Shown here in pieces: positions 16,888 through 26,001 of a DNA stretch of 64,000 nt. The stretch is from Wujia chipingensis. Its GTDB lineage: Bacteria > Bacillota > Clostridia > Lachnospirales > Lachnospiraceae. The stretch covers positions 653,501-717,500 of the forward strand of contig NZ_CP060632.1 of NCBI RefSeq assembly GCF_014337155.1, written 5' to 3'. A program made the position numbers and the translations under genes. Under the pieces are notes generated by a model. The model saw only the letters and a program-made list of their open reading frames with translations, searched no databases and was not told the DNA's origin. Position 1 is the stretch's first letter. Every line of letters begins with the position of its first letter.

Positions 16888-19302
16888 ATGAAACGACCAG
16901 TATTTTGTGTGGCTTTGGCGTATGCACTTGGAGAGGTGATTGGCCTGTACACAAGAACGGTGGGCGAGATAGGCATAGTGAGTGCTATGCTTGTTTGCGT
17001 TGGGATTTTCGTGCGGAAGAAAAAACAGGGAAAAAGCGCATGCGTTCTGGGACTGGGAATTGGTCTTGGAATGCTTGGCGCTTTTTTGCGTATTCCGCAG
17101 GATCTACGGGAAAAGCCGGATATCCGGCAGGAAAACGGTTACGATATTATAACCTATGCAACGGGAGGGGAGACGCAGGGGAAGCCTGTCATCTGTGCCG
17201 GGATTCTGACTGACCGGCAGGGAGAAACATGGACGATGCGGGTACTGGACGGAGCTGACGTGCATGGAGATATTCTGCTCCGTGGTGTGCAAGGGGAACA
17301 CACGATTGCGGAGATTGTACAGGTAACAGGTACTTATGATACATTTGAGCATGTGAGAAATCCGGGTGGGTTCCAGTCACGCAGCTATTATCTTGCCCGG
17401 AATATCAGCGGATATTATTATGCACCGCAGGTGACGACGATCACCGTTAATCAGTGGGAAATACTTGGGCTGCCAAGGTATCTGTATTATCAGGGAAAAC
17501 GTATATTATATGAATTGCGTATACGGGCAGACTGCCAGATTGCAAAGCTTCTTCCAGAAGAACAGGCGTCGCTTGTGTCTGGAATCCTGCTTGGAGAAAA
17601 ATCAAGGATAGATGCAGAACTCAAGACATTATATCAGATGGGCGGGATTGCGCATATTCTGGCGATATCAGGACTTCATATTTCCCTGCTTGGAGGACTG
17701 CTCTTTCGACTGATGCGGCGGGCTCGTGTGCCGATTCCGGTAGCAGGAATTATCACGATAGCAGGACTTTTGTTGTACGGCATGATGACCGGAATGAGTC
17801 TGGCAACGATGCGTGCGATCTGGATGATGGTGATTTTTCTTGTGGCGCAGATGTTCGGGAAATCCTATGATATGCCGACTGCGATGGGAGTTGCCTTGTT
17901 CTTTATGCTTCTATGCAACCCGGTTCGCATCTTAGATGCCGGGATGCAGTTAAGCTATATGGCGATTGCGGGGGTATCACTTGGAAACTATGGGATGAAG
18001 CGCTTGCATAAAAAAACTGGATTTCGGCGGTTCCAGAAACGATATCCGCTTCGGTTCCGTGTGGTGCAGAGCCTGTTTTATTCTGTAACATTGCAGGGGA
18101 TGATGCTTCCTGTGGTGGCAAAAACCTATTACGAGATACCAGTCTATGCAGGATTGCTGAATCTGATCGTTGTACCGGGGATGACGGTTGTGGTAGCAGG
18201 AAGCTGGTTCGGCTTGCTTGTATCCATTGGCACGATTTCGCTTGGCAGGTTCGTCATGCTGCCGGTTGGGTGGATGTTACAGGGATATACATGGCTTTGC
18301 GAAAGGACACTGGAACTGCCGTGGAATACACTTGTTACAGGAGAGATACGAGGCTGGCAGATTGGCATGTGGTATGGCGGGATTGCATGCACGCTGGTAT
18401 TGCTTCGCACAAAAACAAGAAATAAGCTGCGGGACTTTGTATATAAACATACCGGCAGGTTCTGGCGTAAAAGAGAGGTCGTGCGCTACACTGTATGCAC
18501 GATCCTTATAAGTATGCTGTTACAGGGGGCAGGACAGGCGTTATGCGTGTGGCAGCAACGCACAGAAGCAATCTATTTCTTAGATGTTGGACAAGGCGAT
18601 GGAATCCTGATACGATCCCCGGACGGAAGAAATATCGTGATTGACGGCGGCTCGACGTCACAGTCAAAATGTGGGACATACACACTGCTTCCGGCGCTGC
18701 GATCGCAAGGCATGACGGAGATTGACTGTTGGTTTGTGACACATACCGATGAGGATCATATCAGTGGATTAAAAGAACTTTTATTGCAGGGAAAACTGAC
18801 GCAGATCAAGGTGCGGACGGTTGTCTTTTCCGCCTATGTGTTTCAGGATGCGGCATTGGCAGAGTTAGAAGCAATGATTAGGGCTGCCGGAATCACAATC
18901 GTGTGGATGAGGGAGGGCGACGTGATCGGCGATGATACATTTACGCTTACCTGCCTGCATCCAACTGCAGAATATCGCGCAAAGGATAAGAATGCAGCGA
19001 GTCTGGCACTGGCATATCATTCTGATACATTTGACATGTTATTTACTGGAGACATGGATGCAGATGCCGTCGCAGATATGGATATACAACAGGATTATGA
19101 TTGTATCAAGCTTCCGCATCATGGCTCGAAGTACTCGTATGTGGAGGGGGTCTATGCGCATGCGGACTATGGTTTGATTTCCTGTGGATACAATAACCGT
19201 TATGGACATCCACACACGGAAGTGCTACAAGGGTTAGCACAGGAAGGGACGAAGGTACTTCGGACGGATGAGATGGGAGCAGTAATCTTCCGGAGTAGAT
19301 AA
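16888..19302 (+). CDS. comEC: ComEC/Rec2 DNA-uptake channel protein
   Basis: 804-residue polytopic membrane protein expected to carry single-stranded DNA across the membrane during transformation. N-terminal hydrophobic and OB-like DUF4131 region (about 1-190), the Competence domain with 'GILLGEKSRIDAELKTLYQ' and 'AHILAISGLHISLLGG' (about 225-490), and a C-terminal metallo-beta-lactamase domain (about 560-800) with 'LDVGQGDGILI', 'HTDEDHISG' and 'LPHHGSKYS', the likely nuclease. The domain order and length match Firmicute ComEC. Starts 17 nt after the GerMN gene with a GGAGACG-type site and is likely in the same transcript. Confidence 0.95.
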   Translation: MKRPVFCVALAYALGEVIGLYTRTVGEIGIVSAMLVCVGIFVRKKKQGKSACVLGLGIGLGMLGAFLRIPQDLREKPDIRQENGYDIITYATGGETQGKPVICAGILTDRQGETWTMRVLDGADVHGDILLRGVQGEHTIAEIVQVTGTYDTFEHVRNPGGFQSRSYYLARNISGYYYAPQVTTITVNQWEILGLPRYLYYQGKRILYELRIRADCQIAKLLPEEQASLVSGILLGEKSRIDAELKTLYQMGGIAHILAISGLHISLLGGLLFRLMRRARVPIPVAGIITIAGLLLYGMMTGMSLATMRAIWMMVIFLVAQMFGKSYDMPTAMGVALFFMLLCNPVRILDAGMQLSYMAIAGVSLGNYGMKRLHKKTGFRRFQKRYPLRFRVVQSLFYSVTLQGMMLPVVAKTYYEIPVYAGLLNLIVVPGMTVVVAGSWFGLLVSIGTISLGRFVMLPVGWMLQGYTWLCERTLELPWNTLVTGEIRGWQIGMWYGGIACTLVLLRTKTRNKLRDFVYKHTGRFWRKREVVRYTVCTILISMLLQGAGQALCVWQQRTEAIYFLDVGQGDGILIRSPDGRNIVIDGGSTSQSKCGTYTLLPALRSQGMTEIDCWFVTHTDEDHISGLKELLLQGKLTQIKVRTVVFSAYVFQDAALAELEAMIRAAGITIVWMREGDVIGDDTFTLTCLHPTAEYRAKDKNAASLALAYHSDTFDMLFTGDMDADAVADMDIQQDYDCIKLPHHGSKYSYVEGVYAHADYGLISCGYNNRYGHPHTEVLQGLAQEGTKVLRTDEMGAVIFRSR

Positions 19303-19416
19303 AAGGAGGAAGATGTGATACAATGTATTCATTGAAAACAAAGAGGTATTCAAACGTAACAAAAAGGTAAACATACCGAATAATAAGTGTAGTTAGCGTT
19401 CTATATCGGAGTCAAC

Positions 19417-20445
19417 ATGGCAAAAAAAGAAAAAGCAAATGGCATGGCCATTTTAAATGAACAAATCAATAAGAAAGAATTCAGTCGTGTGTATCTGCTT
19501 GGTGGAACGGAACCATATCTGATCTATCAGTATCGGGACAAACTGATCGCGGCGATGATCAATCCAAACGATACAATGAATTTTATCACCTACAAGGGTG
19601 AGAATTCCAAACCAGAGGACATCATTGAATTTGCAGATACCATGCCATTTTTTACAGAACGCAGAGTGGTGCTGGTTGAGAACAGCAATTTCTTCAAGAA
19701 CGGCTGTGAAAAGCTGGAAGAAGCCTTAGATGGACTGCCAGATACGACAGTGCTGATCTTCGTGGAGAAGAATATTGACAACCGGAAGAAACTAAGCAAG
19801 CTTGTCGCACAGCTTGGTACGGTAGCAATGTTTGATGCACCGGACAGTGAGATGTTAGCTGTCTGGTTAAATGGAATGTTTGTAGAGGATCAGATTGCGA
19901 TCAGCGGTGCGACATTGCGATATCTGATCGATCGAGTTGGAACGAGTATGAATCTGCTTAAAAATGAAGCAGACAAGCTCCGCTCCTATGCTGTGGAAAA
20001 AGGAAGCGTATCCAAAGAAGACATTGACCTGCTTTGTGTGAATCAGGTGGAAGACAAAATCTTTGATATGATTGATGCGATATCAGAAAAAAAACAGCAA
20101 AAGGCAATGGAATTATATGATGATCTGCTGTATTTGCAGGAGGCACCGATGAAGATTCTCGTGTTGATCACACGGAACTTCATGCAGCTTCTGAAGATCC
20201 GGTTTGCACTGGATACTGGTACACCAGAGGGACAGATTGCTTCGGCGTTCGGTATCCGTCCGTACTTTGTGAAAAAATATATTGCGCAGGCACGCTCTTT
20301 CACGAAAGAGCAACTGCTTTCCTGTGTGAGGTTATGTCAGGAAGCAGATACGAGCATCAAAACAGGTAAAATGCGGGATAAGCTTGCAACCGAGATGGTG
20401 ATATTAGAGCTTTTGCTGCATGGCGGAGAAAAACAGGAAGTATAG
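19417..20445 (+). CDS. holA: DNA polymerase III delta subunit
   Basis: Clamp-loader subunit that opens the beta sliding clamp; 342 residues. HolA-type features: N-terminal 'VYLLGGTEPYLI', where the P-loop is degenerate as normal for delta, 'FFTERRVVLVENSNFF', 'TVLIFVEKN', 'DRVGTSMNLLKNEADKL' and C-terminal collar helices. Begins 114 nt after comEC; the comEC-holA order is common in Firmicutes. The intervening sequence shows no clear promoter. Start ATG 19417 lacks a strong site (CGGAG 10 nt upstream). Confidence 0.95.
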   Translation: MAKKEKANGMAILNEQINKKEFSRVYLLGGTEPYLIYQYRDKLIAAMINPNDTMNFITYKGENSKPEDIIEFADTMPFFTERRVVLVENSNFFKNGCEKLEEALDGLPDTTVLIFVEKNIDNRKKLSKLVAQLGTVAMFDAPDSEMLAVWLNGMFVEDQIAISGATLRYLIDRVGTSMNLLKNEADKLRSYAVEKGSVSKEDIDLLCVNQVEDKIFDMIDAISEKKQQKAMELYDDLLYLQEAPMKILVLITRNFMQLLKIRFALDTGTPEGQIASAFGIRPYFVKKYIAQARSFTKEQLLSCVRLCQEADTSIKTGKMRDKLATEMVILELLLHGGEKQEV

Positions 20446-20457
20446 TATAACAGATAT

Positions 20458-20497
20458 AAAAAGCTCCACGCTTATAAGTTAAGCGTGGAGCTTTTGC
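20458..20497. terminator. Bidirectional terminator between holA and porB
   Basis: AAAAGCTCCACGCTTA pairs with TAAGCGTGGAGCTTTT around a short loop; T-rich on both strands, between convergent genes. Confidence 0.9.
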
Positions 20498-20511
20498 GTT
20501 GTCGTAGATAT

Positions 20512-21444
20512 TTACTTCGAACACATATAAAGCAGGTTTTCCCATCTGCGGTCAACCTCTTCCTGATACTGTACAAGCAGGTTCTCGTTTTCTGGCTTGA
20601 ACAGATGCTTGAATCTTCCCTGTGGACGAAGGAAGTCTTCAATTGGAAGCTTCTTCTTTGGCTCATAGTTCAAGATCCACTTGCCTTCCACAACCTCGAA
20701 CAGTGGCCAGTAGCATGTCTCCACTGCGAGCTTGCAGATCTTCATGATATCGGGTGTGTCATAACGCCAGCCACGAGGACATGGTGACATGATATTTAAG
20801 AATGCTGCACCTGGTGTGTAGATTGCCTTCTCAGACTTCTCATACAGATCCTTCATGGTTCCGATGAAGGTAGACTGTGCAACATACGGAATATCATGGT
20901 TTGCGATGATAGATGCGAGATCCTTCCGGTTCTGCATCTTACCGTTGGAGCATTTACCAACTGGTGTTGTCGTTGTATCTGCGAACATTGGTGTTGCAGA
21001 AGAACGCTGGATACCGGTGTTCATGTAAGCGCCGTTATCATAGCAGACATATACCATATCGTGATTACGCTCCATGGCACCGGACAGGGACTGGAGACCG
21101 ATATCGTAAGTACCGCCGTCACCACCGAATGTGATGAACTTGTAATTCGCGGAGATCTTTCCCTTCTTCTTTAATGCGTGGTAAGCAGTTTCAATACCGG
21201 AAAGTGTTGCACCTGCATTTTCAAATGCATTGTGCATGTAGCTGTCCTCCCATGCGGTATATGGATACATGAAGCTGGATACTTCCAGACAGCCGGTTGC
21301 ATTTCCGATAACCGCCTTATCCCCCTCATGCAGGGCACGCAGGACTGTACGAACAGCGATTGTTCCGCCGCAGCCTGCACACATTCTATGTCCCGGAGCG
21401 AGACGTTCCGGTTTGCTCATTACTTCTTTAAAATTAAATGCCAT
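20512..21444 (-). CDS. porB: Pyruvate (2-oxoacid):ferredoxin oxidoreductase, beta subunit
   Basis: Thiamine-pyrophosphate-binding subunit of the heterotetrameric oxidoreductase that decarboxylates a 2-oxoacid to acyl-CoA and reduces ferredoxin. 'MCAGCGG' near the N-terminus and later Cys residues would coordinate the extra 4Fe-4S cluster; the TPP motif is 'FGGDGGTYDIGL' with Asn in 'YDNGAYMNTG'. 310 residues, normal. Pyruvate is the likeliest substrate, but 2-ketoisovalerate enzymes have the same layout. Last gene of porGDAB. Confidence 0.88.
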   Translation of the reverse strand: MAFNFKEVMSKPERLAPGHRMCAGCGGTIAVRTVLRALHEGDKAVIGNATGCLEVSSFMYPYTAWEDSYMHNAFENAGATLSGIETAYHALKKKGKISANYKFITFGGDGGTYDIGLQSLSGAMERNHDMVYVCYDNGAYMNTGIQRSSATPMFADTTTTPVGKCSNGKMQNRKDLASIIANHDIPYVAQSTFIGTMKDLYEKSEKAIYTPGAAFLNIMSPCPRGWRYDTPDIMKICKLAVETCYWPLFEVVEGKWILNYEPKKKLPIEDFLRPQGRFKHLFKPENENLLVQYQEEVDRRWENLLYMCSK

Positions 21445-21458
21445 CTCGATTCCCTCCG

Positions 21459-22640
21459 TTACTTTCTAAGTCCGATATACTTGAACTGTTCTGCTTCCTG
21501 CTTGCCGGATACATAATCTATCAGATCCTGATAGATACCGCAGGCTGTTTCTACTGTGTAATCTCTTCCGGCAAGACCGTAGAAATAGTTGACGGTTGTT
21601 GATTCGTTCTTTGCATCGTATAAAGCAGCCTTCAGTTCAGAACCAAGCGGACCGCCGCATCCGGAGAAGCTTTCTGCACGATCCATGATCGCGATGCCCT
21701 TTGCATTTTCGAGGGCAGCAGCTAATTCGGCGCCTGGGAATGGACGGAATACACGTACCTTGATCATACCTGCCTTGATGCCCTGCTCGCGAAGCTCATC
21801 AACGGCTTCCTTCGTTGTTCCGGCAGCAGAACCCATGATCACGATCACATACTCGGCGTCATCCATGCGATACTCCTCGAAAAGTCCGTATTTTCTTCCG
21901 GAGATCTTCTCGAATTCCTCTGCGACCTCTAAGATAACCTTCTTGGCATTCTTCATGGCGATACGCTGGTTCATCTTTGTCTCCATGTAGAATGGAGAGT
22001 TTGCATAAGGACCAACTGCCATCGGCATATCTGCATTTAACAGGAAGTTTTCTGGTTCATAGCTTCCTACAAATTCTTTTACTTTCTCTGTCTCAATCAG
22101 TGAGATATTCTCAACTGCATGGCTGGTGATGAAACCATCCTGACAAGCCATAAATGGAAGCTTAACGTCCGGATGCTCTGCAATGCGGAACGCCTGGATG
22201 TAATTGTCGTAGGCTTCCTGATTGTTCTCAGCGTAGATCTGAATCCAGCCGGCATCTCTGGCACCCATACTGTCAGAGTGGTCACAGTTGATGTTGATCG
22301 GTCCGGTTAATGCACGGTTTACAACCGCCATAACGATTGGAAGACGATCGGAAGCTGCGACATAAAGTACTTCCCACATGTAGGCAAGGCCACAGGAAGA
22401 AGTAGCTGTGATTGCTCTTGCGCCAGCGGCGCAGGCACCCATGGTGGCACTCATAGAGCTGTGCTCGGATTCAACCGGGATAAACTCGGTGTCGATGTCA
22501 CCGTTTGCAATGAAGGTGGATACCATCTGAGGAATCTCTGTCGATGGTGTGATTGGGAATGCTGCCATTACGTCAGGATTGATCTGCTTGATTGCATGTG
22601 CAACTGCCTCGTTACCTGACATTCTTTCACGAATTGCCAT
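21459..22640 (-). CDS. porA: Pyruvate (2-oxoacid):ferredoxin oxidoreductase, alpha subunit
   Basis: Pyrimidine-binding (PYR) domain plus CoA-binding domain II. Landmarks: 'GNEAVAHAIKQINPDVMAAFPITPSTEI', quoted for its ITPSTE substrate-binding motif; 'EHSSMSATMGACAAGARA' with the catalytic-type Glu, and 'SSCGLAYMWE'. C-terminal domain begins near residue 240 ('YVIVIMGSAAGTTKEAVDELR' core). 393 residues. ATG 22640 has GGAGGG upstream. One nucleotide separates it from porD. Confidence 0.9.
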   Translation of the reverse strand: MAIRERMSGNEAVAHAIKQINPDVMAAFPITPSTEIPQMVSTFIANGDIDTEFIPVESEHSSMSATMGACAAGARAITATSSCGLAYMWEVLYVAASDRLPIVMAVVNRALTGPININCDHSDSMGARDAGWIQIYAENNQEAYDNYIQAFRIAEHPDVKLPFMACQDGFITSHAVENISLIETEKVKEFVGSYEPENFLLNADMPMAVGPYANSPFYMETKMNQRIAMKNAKKVILEVAEEFEKISGRKYGLFEEYRMDDAEYVIVIMGSAAGTTKEAVDELREQGIKAGMIKVRVFRPFPGAELAAALENAKGIAIMDRAESFSGCGGPLGSELKAALYDAKNESTTVNYFYGLAGRDYTVETACGIYQDLIDYVSGKQEAEQFKYIGLRK

Positions 22641-22641
22641 A

Positions 22642-22950
22642 TTAGATTCCCTCCTTCATTGTAATTGCACCGAAGCTGCAGACGCGCTCGCAGATACCGC
22701 AGCCTTTGCAGTGGTCTAAGTCGAAGTCTTCTCTTTTTCCGTCTTTTACCGGAATACAGCTATCCGGGCAGACGGGTGTGCAGAGCAGACACTGTGTACA
22801 TTTTTCCCAGTCGATCACTGGAGTTTTTGTTCTCCACTCGCCTGTACAGAATTTACGGGAACCGCCGCCGCCATAGATCTGGTTGCCCGGCGTCATATCA
22901 TAGTAAGGACTATGTTCATTGATTTTAGAAATATCTGTTGCCTTTGACAT
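22642..22950 (-). CDS. porD: Pyruvate (2-oxoacid):ferredoxin oxidoreductase, delta subunit (2x4Fe-4S ferredoxin)
   Basis: 102-residue ferredoxin-like subunit with two full 4Fe-4S ligand sets, 'CTQCLLCTPVCP' and 'CKGCGICERVC'; passes electrons from the beta subunit to external ferredoxin. The start codon directly abuts the porG stop; GAGGAGGT precedes it inside porG, so translation is coupled. Confidence 0.93.
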   Translation of the reverse strand: MSKATDISKINEHSPYYDMTPGNQIYGGGGSRKFCTGEWRTKTPVIDWEKCTQCLLCTPVCPDSCIPVKDGKREDFDLDHCKGCGICERVCSFGAITMKEGI

Positions 22951-23523
22951 TTATTTTACCTCCTCGAACGCCATTTTCAGTGCACGCATATTGCCGTCGA
23001 TTACTTCCGGCTTCTTTGCGAATTTGTGTTCATAAGATGCCTGCATCTGGGATAAGAACACATCTTTATCCATGATGTCTGCAACCTTTACGATAGCAGC
23101 AAGCATCGGGGAGTTAGGGAAATACTTTCCAAGTGTTTCCATTGATACTTTGTGTGCATCAATCGTATAAACGCTTCCCTTGTATCCATTTAATAAAGGA
23201 AGAATCTCTTCTTTTGGACGCGGTGTGTTGATCACGATGGCACCATCTTCCTTCAGACCATTTGTGACATCTACGGAATGAAGCAGTGTCTCATCTACAA
23301 CAACCACATAGTCCGGATGATAAATATTGGAATGTACCCGGATTTCGGATTCGCCAATTCGATTGTAGGCCGTGATTGGTGCGCCCATACGTTCCGGACC
23401 ATACTCCGGAAATCCCTGGACGTGCATACCTGTGTTGAAAGCAACGTCCGCAAGCAGAAGTGCTGCGGTTTTGGCACCCTGACCTCCACGTCCGTGCCAT
23501 CTGATCTCGATGTTCTTTTTCAT
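22951..23523 (-). CDS. porG: Pyruvate (2-oxoacid):ferredoxin oxidoreductase, gamma subunit
   Basis: 190-residue subunit with 'IEIRWHGRGGQGAKTAALLLA' at the N-terminus (the RWHGRGGQG motif of the catalytic gamma domain) and 'GFPEYGPERMGAP'. ATG 23523 follows GGAGTG; the frame continues upstream to 23619 into the promoter and is not used. First gene of porGDAB. A four-gene enzyme is less common in clostridia than the single-chain pyruvate:ferredoxin oxidoreductase, so both kinds may be present. Confidence 0.92.
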   Translation of the reverse strand: MKKNIEIRWHGRGGQGAKTAALLLADVAFNTGMHVQGFPEYGPERMGAPITAYNRIGESEIRVHSNIYHPDYVVVVDETLLHSVDVTNGLKEDGAIVINTPRPKEEILPLLNGYKGSVYTIDAHKVSMETLGKYFPNSPMLAAIVKVADIMDKDVFLSQMQASYEHKFAKKPEVIDGNMRALKMAFEEVK

Positions 23524-23566
23524 ATATTGCACTCCATTTCTCATAAATACAGTAAAAAACACAATA

Positions 23567-23594
23567 ATTATACCATTCTGATAAAAAATGTAAA
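23567..23594 (-). promoter_or_regulatory. porGDAB promoter
   Basis: On the minus strand TTTACA (23594-23589), 16-bp spacer, TATAAT (23572-23567). Confidence 0.65.
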
Positions 23595-23632
23595 GGGAGT
23601 CGGTGGTTTTTCTTGGCAAATTACAATCTTTC

Positions 23633-23661
23633 TTGAATAATCTGGTTGAAATTGATATAAT
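23633..23661 (+). promoter_or_regulatory. Promoter of the two-gene membrane protein unit
   Basis: TTGAAT, 17-bp spacer, TATAAT; about 45 nt before the start at 23706 (AAAGGAG ribosome site). Confidence 0.7.
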
Positions 23662-23705
23662 CAGTACGTTAAGCTTTTACACAACAAAAACAAAGGAGTT
23701 TTGTT

Positions 23706-24488
23706 ATGCGAAGAAAGAAGAAAGACAAAAATAACATAAATAATCAGGAAGAAATTGATTTGATTCCGATAGAGTCACAGCAGGAAGAAACGGAAGTGGG
23801 TACACAGCCGGATGCGGAGCCAGAAAATCCGGAAGCGACGGCAGAAGATACATCTGATGCATCTCTGGAGACAGAAACGGAAGTAGAATCAATAAAAACG
23901 GAAGCAGAATCGGCAGAACCGGAAAGTTCGGAAGTGGCAGCAGAGGATACGTCTGCACAGCCGGAAACACCGGAGGAAGAAAGCGAATCTTCTGCATTGT
24001 TTGGTGCGTATGTTGCTGAGGAGAACAAATGGGAGCGCAAGAACCGGATCAAGGATGAGAAGATCAAGGCAAAACAGGAGAAGAAGCGTGCGAAGTACGC
24101 GGATGTTGATGACGATACATACGAGCAGATGAAAGCGGGCGGCGCTCATAAGTTTTTTGGTGTGCTGTCTTTGATGATGCTGATTGTCGGAATTGCCGCA
24201 GTTGCACTGTTTGTCTACCGTTTGGTCATTGCACCTTCCTACGCGCAGGTGGGAGAGAAGGAAAAAAACCTGCATGTAGAAGGATTTGCCACGGAGACAG
24301 ATACTTCCAAATATGAGCAGCAGGTAACTGCCCTGCAGGGAATTGCAACTCCGTCTGACCTGACTGATACATGGGTGGAACAGCCGTTTGAGCAGGCAAC
24401 ACCAAGTGATGTATCTGCACAGGATACAGAAGGCGCTGATACATTACCGGCAGACGATGCAGAGGCAAAGCCTGTTGTGATTGATTAG
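23706..24488 (+). CDS. Acidic single-pass membrane protein of unknown function
   Basis: No family recognised. 260 residues: short basic start, a long Glu/Thr/Ala/Ser-rich acidic and probably disordered region (about 15-105), a highly charged Lys/Arg/Glu stretch likely helical (105-140), one transmembrane helix (about 151-173), and a polar, acidic, probably extracytoplasmic tail (174-260) rich in Thr/Pro/Ala. No signal peptide, so the long N-terminal part should be cytosolic (Lys/Arg-rich side near the membrane). Followed after 11 nt by a second membrane protein, which suggests the two act together. Low-complexity composition makes homology hard to see. Confidence 0.75.
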   Translation: MRRKKKDKNNINNQEEIDLIPIESQQEETEVGTQPDAEPENPEATAEDTSDASLETETEVESIKTEAESAEPESSEVAAEDTSAQPETPEEESESSALFGAYVAEENKWERKNRIKDEKIKAKQEKKRAKYADVDDDTYEQMKAGGAHKFFGVLSLMMLIVGIAAVALFVYRLVIAPSYAQVGEKEKNLHVEGFATETDTSKYEQQVTALQGIATPSDLTDTWVEQPFEQATPSDVSAQDTEGADTLPADDAEAKPVVID

Positions 24489-24499
24489 GAGGTGCAAGG

Positions 24500-25975
24500 A
24501 TGAAAAAGACATGGAATAAACTTATTATTGTGTCGTTTATAGTGCTTGCGGTCGTTGCCTGTGCGGCAATCGTATTCCTATATCCGTACTACAATGAATA
24601 TAAGGTATTTGACGGTATTGAAGCTGGACAGTGGAACGAGGTGCAAAAAAGCTACGAAGCGTTAGATAGCGAAAAGCAAAAGGCAGTACAGGAAATGCTT
24701 CCGGATTATGCGAAGCACATCTGCCTGGAATATCAGACCGGTGAAAAAGATTACATTTATACAGTCGCAGCATATGATGCGATCAACAGTATCGATGAGA
24801 CAAAGAGCATTTGTACAAAATACAATGTGCTTGTCAATCGTACCGAATACCGGGATGCGATCGAACAGATTTATAATTCAAACCAGAATTACAATGGACA
24901 GGGCGTTGTGCAGGCGAACGAGACGATCAACAAGATCAATCTTCGACTGGATACAGACACGAAAAAAGAGGTTGTAATTGAGGTTTTAAATGAGAAGTAT
25001 CAGCAGTATGTAGATGGTGAAATTACGGCGGATGCGATGAACAGCTATATTTCTATTGTCAATGGTCTGGCTGTGACAGATATTGCAGATTATACAACCG
25101 TGCTCACCAATAACATTCAGGTGATCGAGTCTTATCGGGCATTGTATGACACAGCACAGGCAGCATATGATCAGGGAGATTATTTTACGGCATTGAATAT
25201 TTGCCAGTCCGTGCAGTTAGATCCGCTGGATTCGCAGTATATTGATAAATTTTACTCATTATACAAGCTTGCGTATTCTACAGGCATGAATTATTATGAC
25301 GGTCTGCTTGATACGTATATTGAGATCGGGGATAACCAGAACGCACTGAACCTGTTGGATAAGCTGGAAAAATATTATGCCGAAGATATGAATCTTCAGA
25401 AATACAAGCTGTCTATGGCAGCCGACTGGCAGAAGGCATATGTGAAGCTGGCAGAAAATGCAGATTCAGAAATCCAGAAGGTACTTGGAGAGACCGAGGA
25501 CGGTATCAATATATTAGATTCGTTCTATAAAAATATCAAACCAGACAGTATGCTGTTGTATGATGTCGATGAGGACGGTGTGCCGGAGGCATTTTTCTAT
25601 AACAGTATGGAACGCAACGAGACCTATGTGAGCTGCTTTATCTTTACCTACCGGGATGGCGCGGTTTCTTACCTTGGCTATGCGAAGGTGCGGAGCTTCT
25701 GCAGCGACAGCAGCTTTGTCGCATTTCCTTGGCTATCGACACGGACTTCCGGGGATGAATATTGCCTGAAACGGTATTCGGATGGCGTGATCACAGATGG
25801 ACCGTATGTCCAGAATGTGGATGGTACTTATTATGTCAATGAGCAGGTTGTGGATGAGACGGAGTATCTCTCCCAGCAGAGTGAAACACTTGCAACATCT
25901 TTAAATAAGGGTGTGAAGGACTTTGATACAGCAACATTAGAAGACAGCGAAAGCTATATCTTAGCTTACAAATAA
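24500..25975 (+). CDS. Membrane-anchored extracytoplasmic protein with TPR-like repeats, unknown function
   Basis: No named family recognised. 491 residues: N-terminal signal-anchor (about 8-30), then helical repeats resembling TPRs ('AYDQGDYFTALNICQSV', 'TYIEIGDNQNALNLLDKLEKYY'), then from about 345 a beta-rich domain starting 'YDVDEDGVPEAFFY', which looks like the calcium-binding or FG-GAP-style Asp-rich entry common in Lachnospiraceae secreted proteins. Contains scattered Cys. AGGAGG precedes ATG 24500. Probably cotranscribed with the preceding acidic protein; the hydratase follows after 26 nt and may also be in the transcript. Confidence 0.78.
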   Translation: MKKTWNKLIIVSFIVLAVVACAAIVFLYPYYNEYKVFDGIEAGQWNEVQKSYEALDSEKQKAVQEMLPDYAKHICLEYQTGEKDYIYTVAAYDAINSIDETKSICTKYNVLVNRTEYRDAIEQIYNSNQNYNGQGVVQANETINKINLRLDTDTKKEVVIEVLNEKYQQYVDGEITADAMNSYISIVNGLAVTDIADYTTVLTNNIQVIESYRALYDTAQAAYDQGDYFTALNICQSVQLDPLDSQYIDKFYSLYKLAYSTGMNYYDGLLDTYIEIGDNQNALNLLDKLEKYYAEDMNLQKYKLSMAADWQKAYVKLAENADSEIQKVLGETEDGINILDSFYKNIKPDSMLLYDVDEDGVPEAFFYNSMERNETYVSCFIFTYRDGAVSYLGYAKVRSFCSDSSFVAFPWLSTRTSGDEYCLKRYSDGVITDGPYVQNVDGTYYVNEQVVDETEYLSQQSETLATSLNKGVKDFDTATLEDSESYILAYK

Positions 25976-26001
25976 ATTAAACGAGAGTATGGAGGCGAAT
26001 T

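Noticed and set aside
19323..19370. 15-codon ATG frame between comEC and holA
   Set aside because: No proper ribosome-site spacing and no conservation evidence; likely chance.
21178..21516. 112-residue plus-strand frame within porA/porB
   Set aside because: It lies fully antisense to two well-supported genes and has no start signal.
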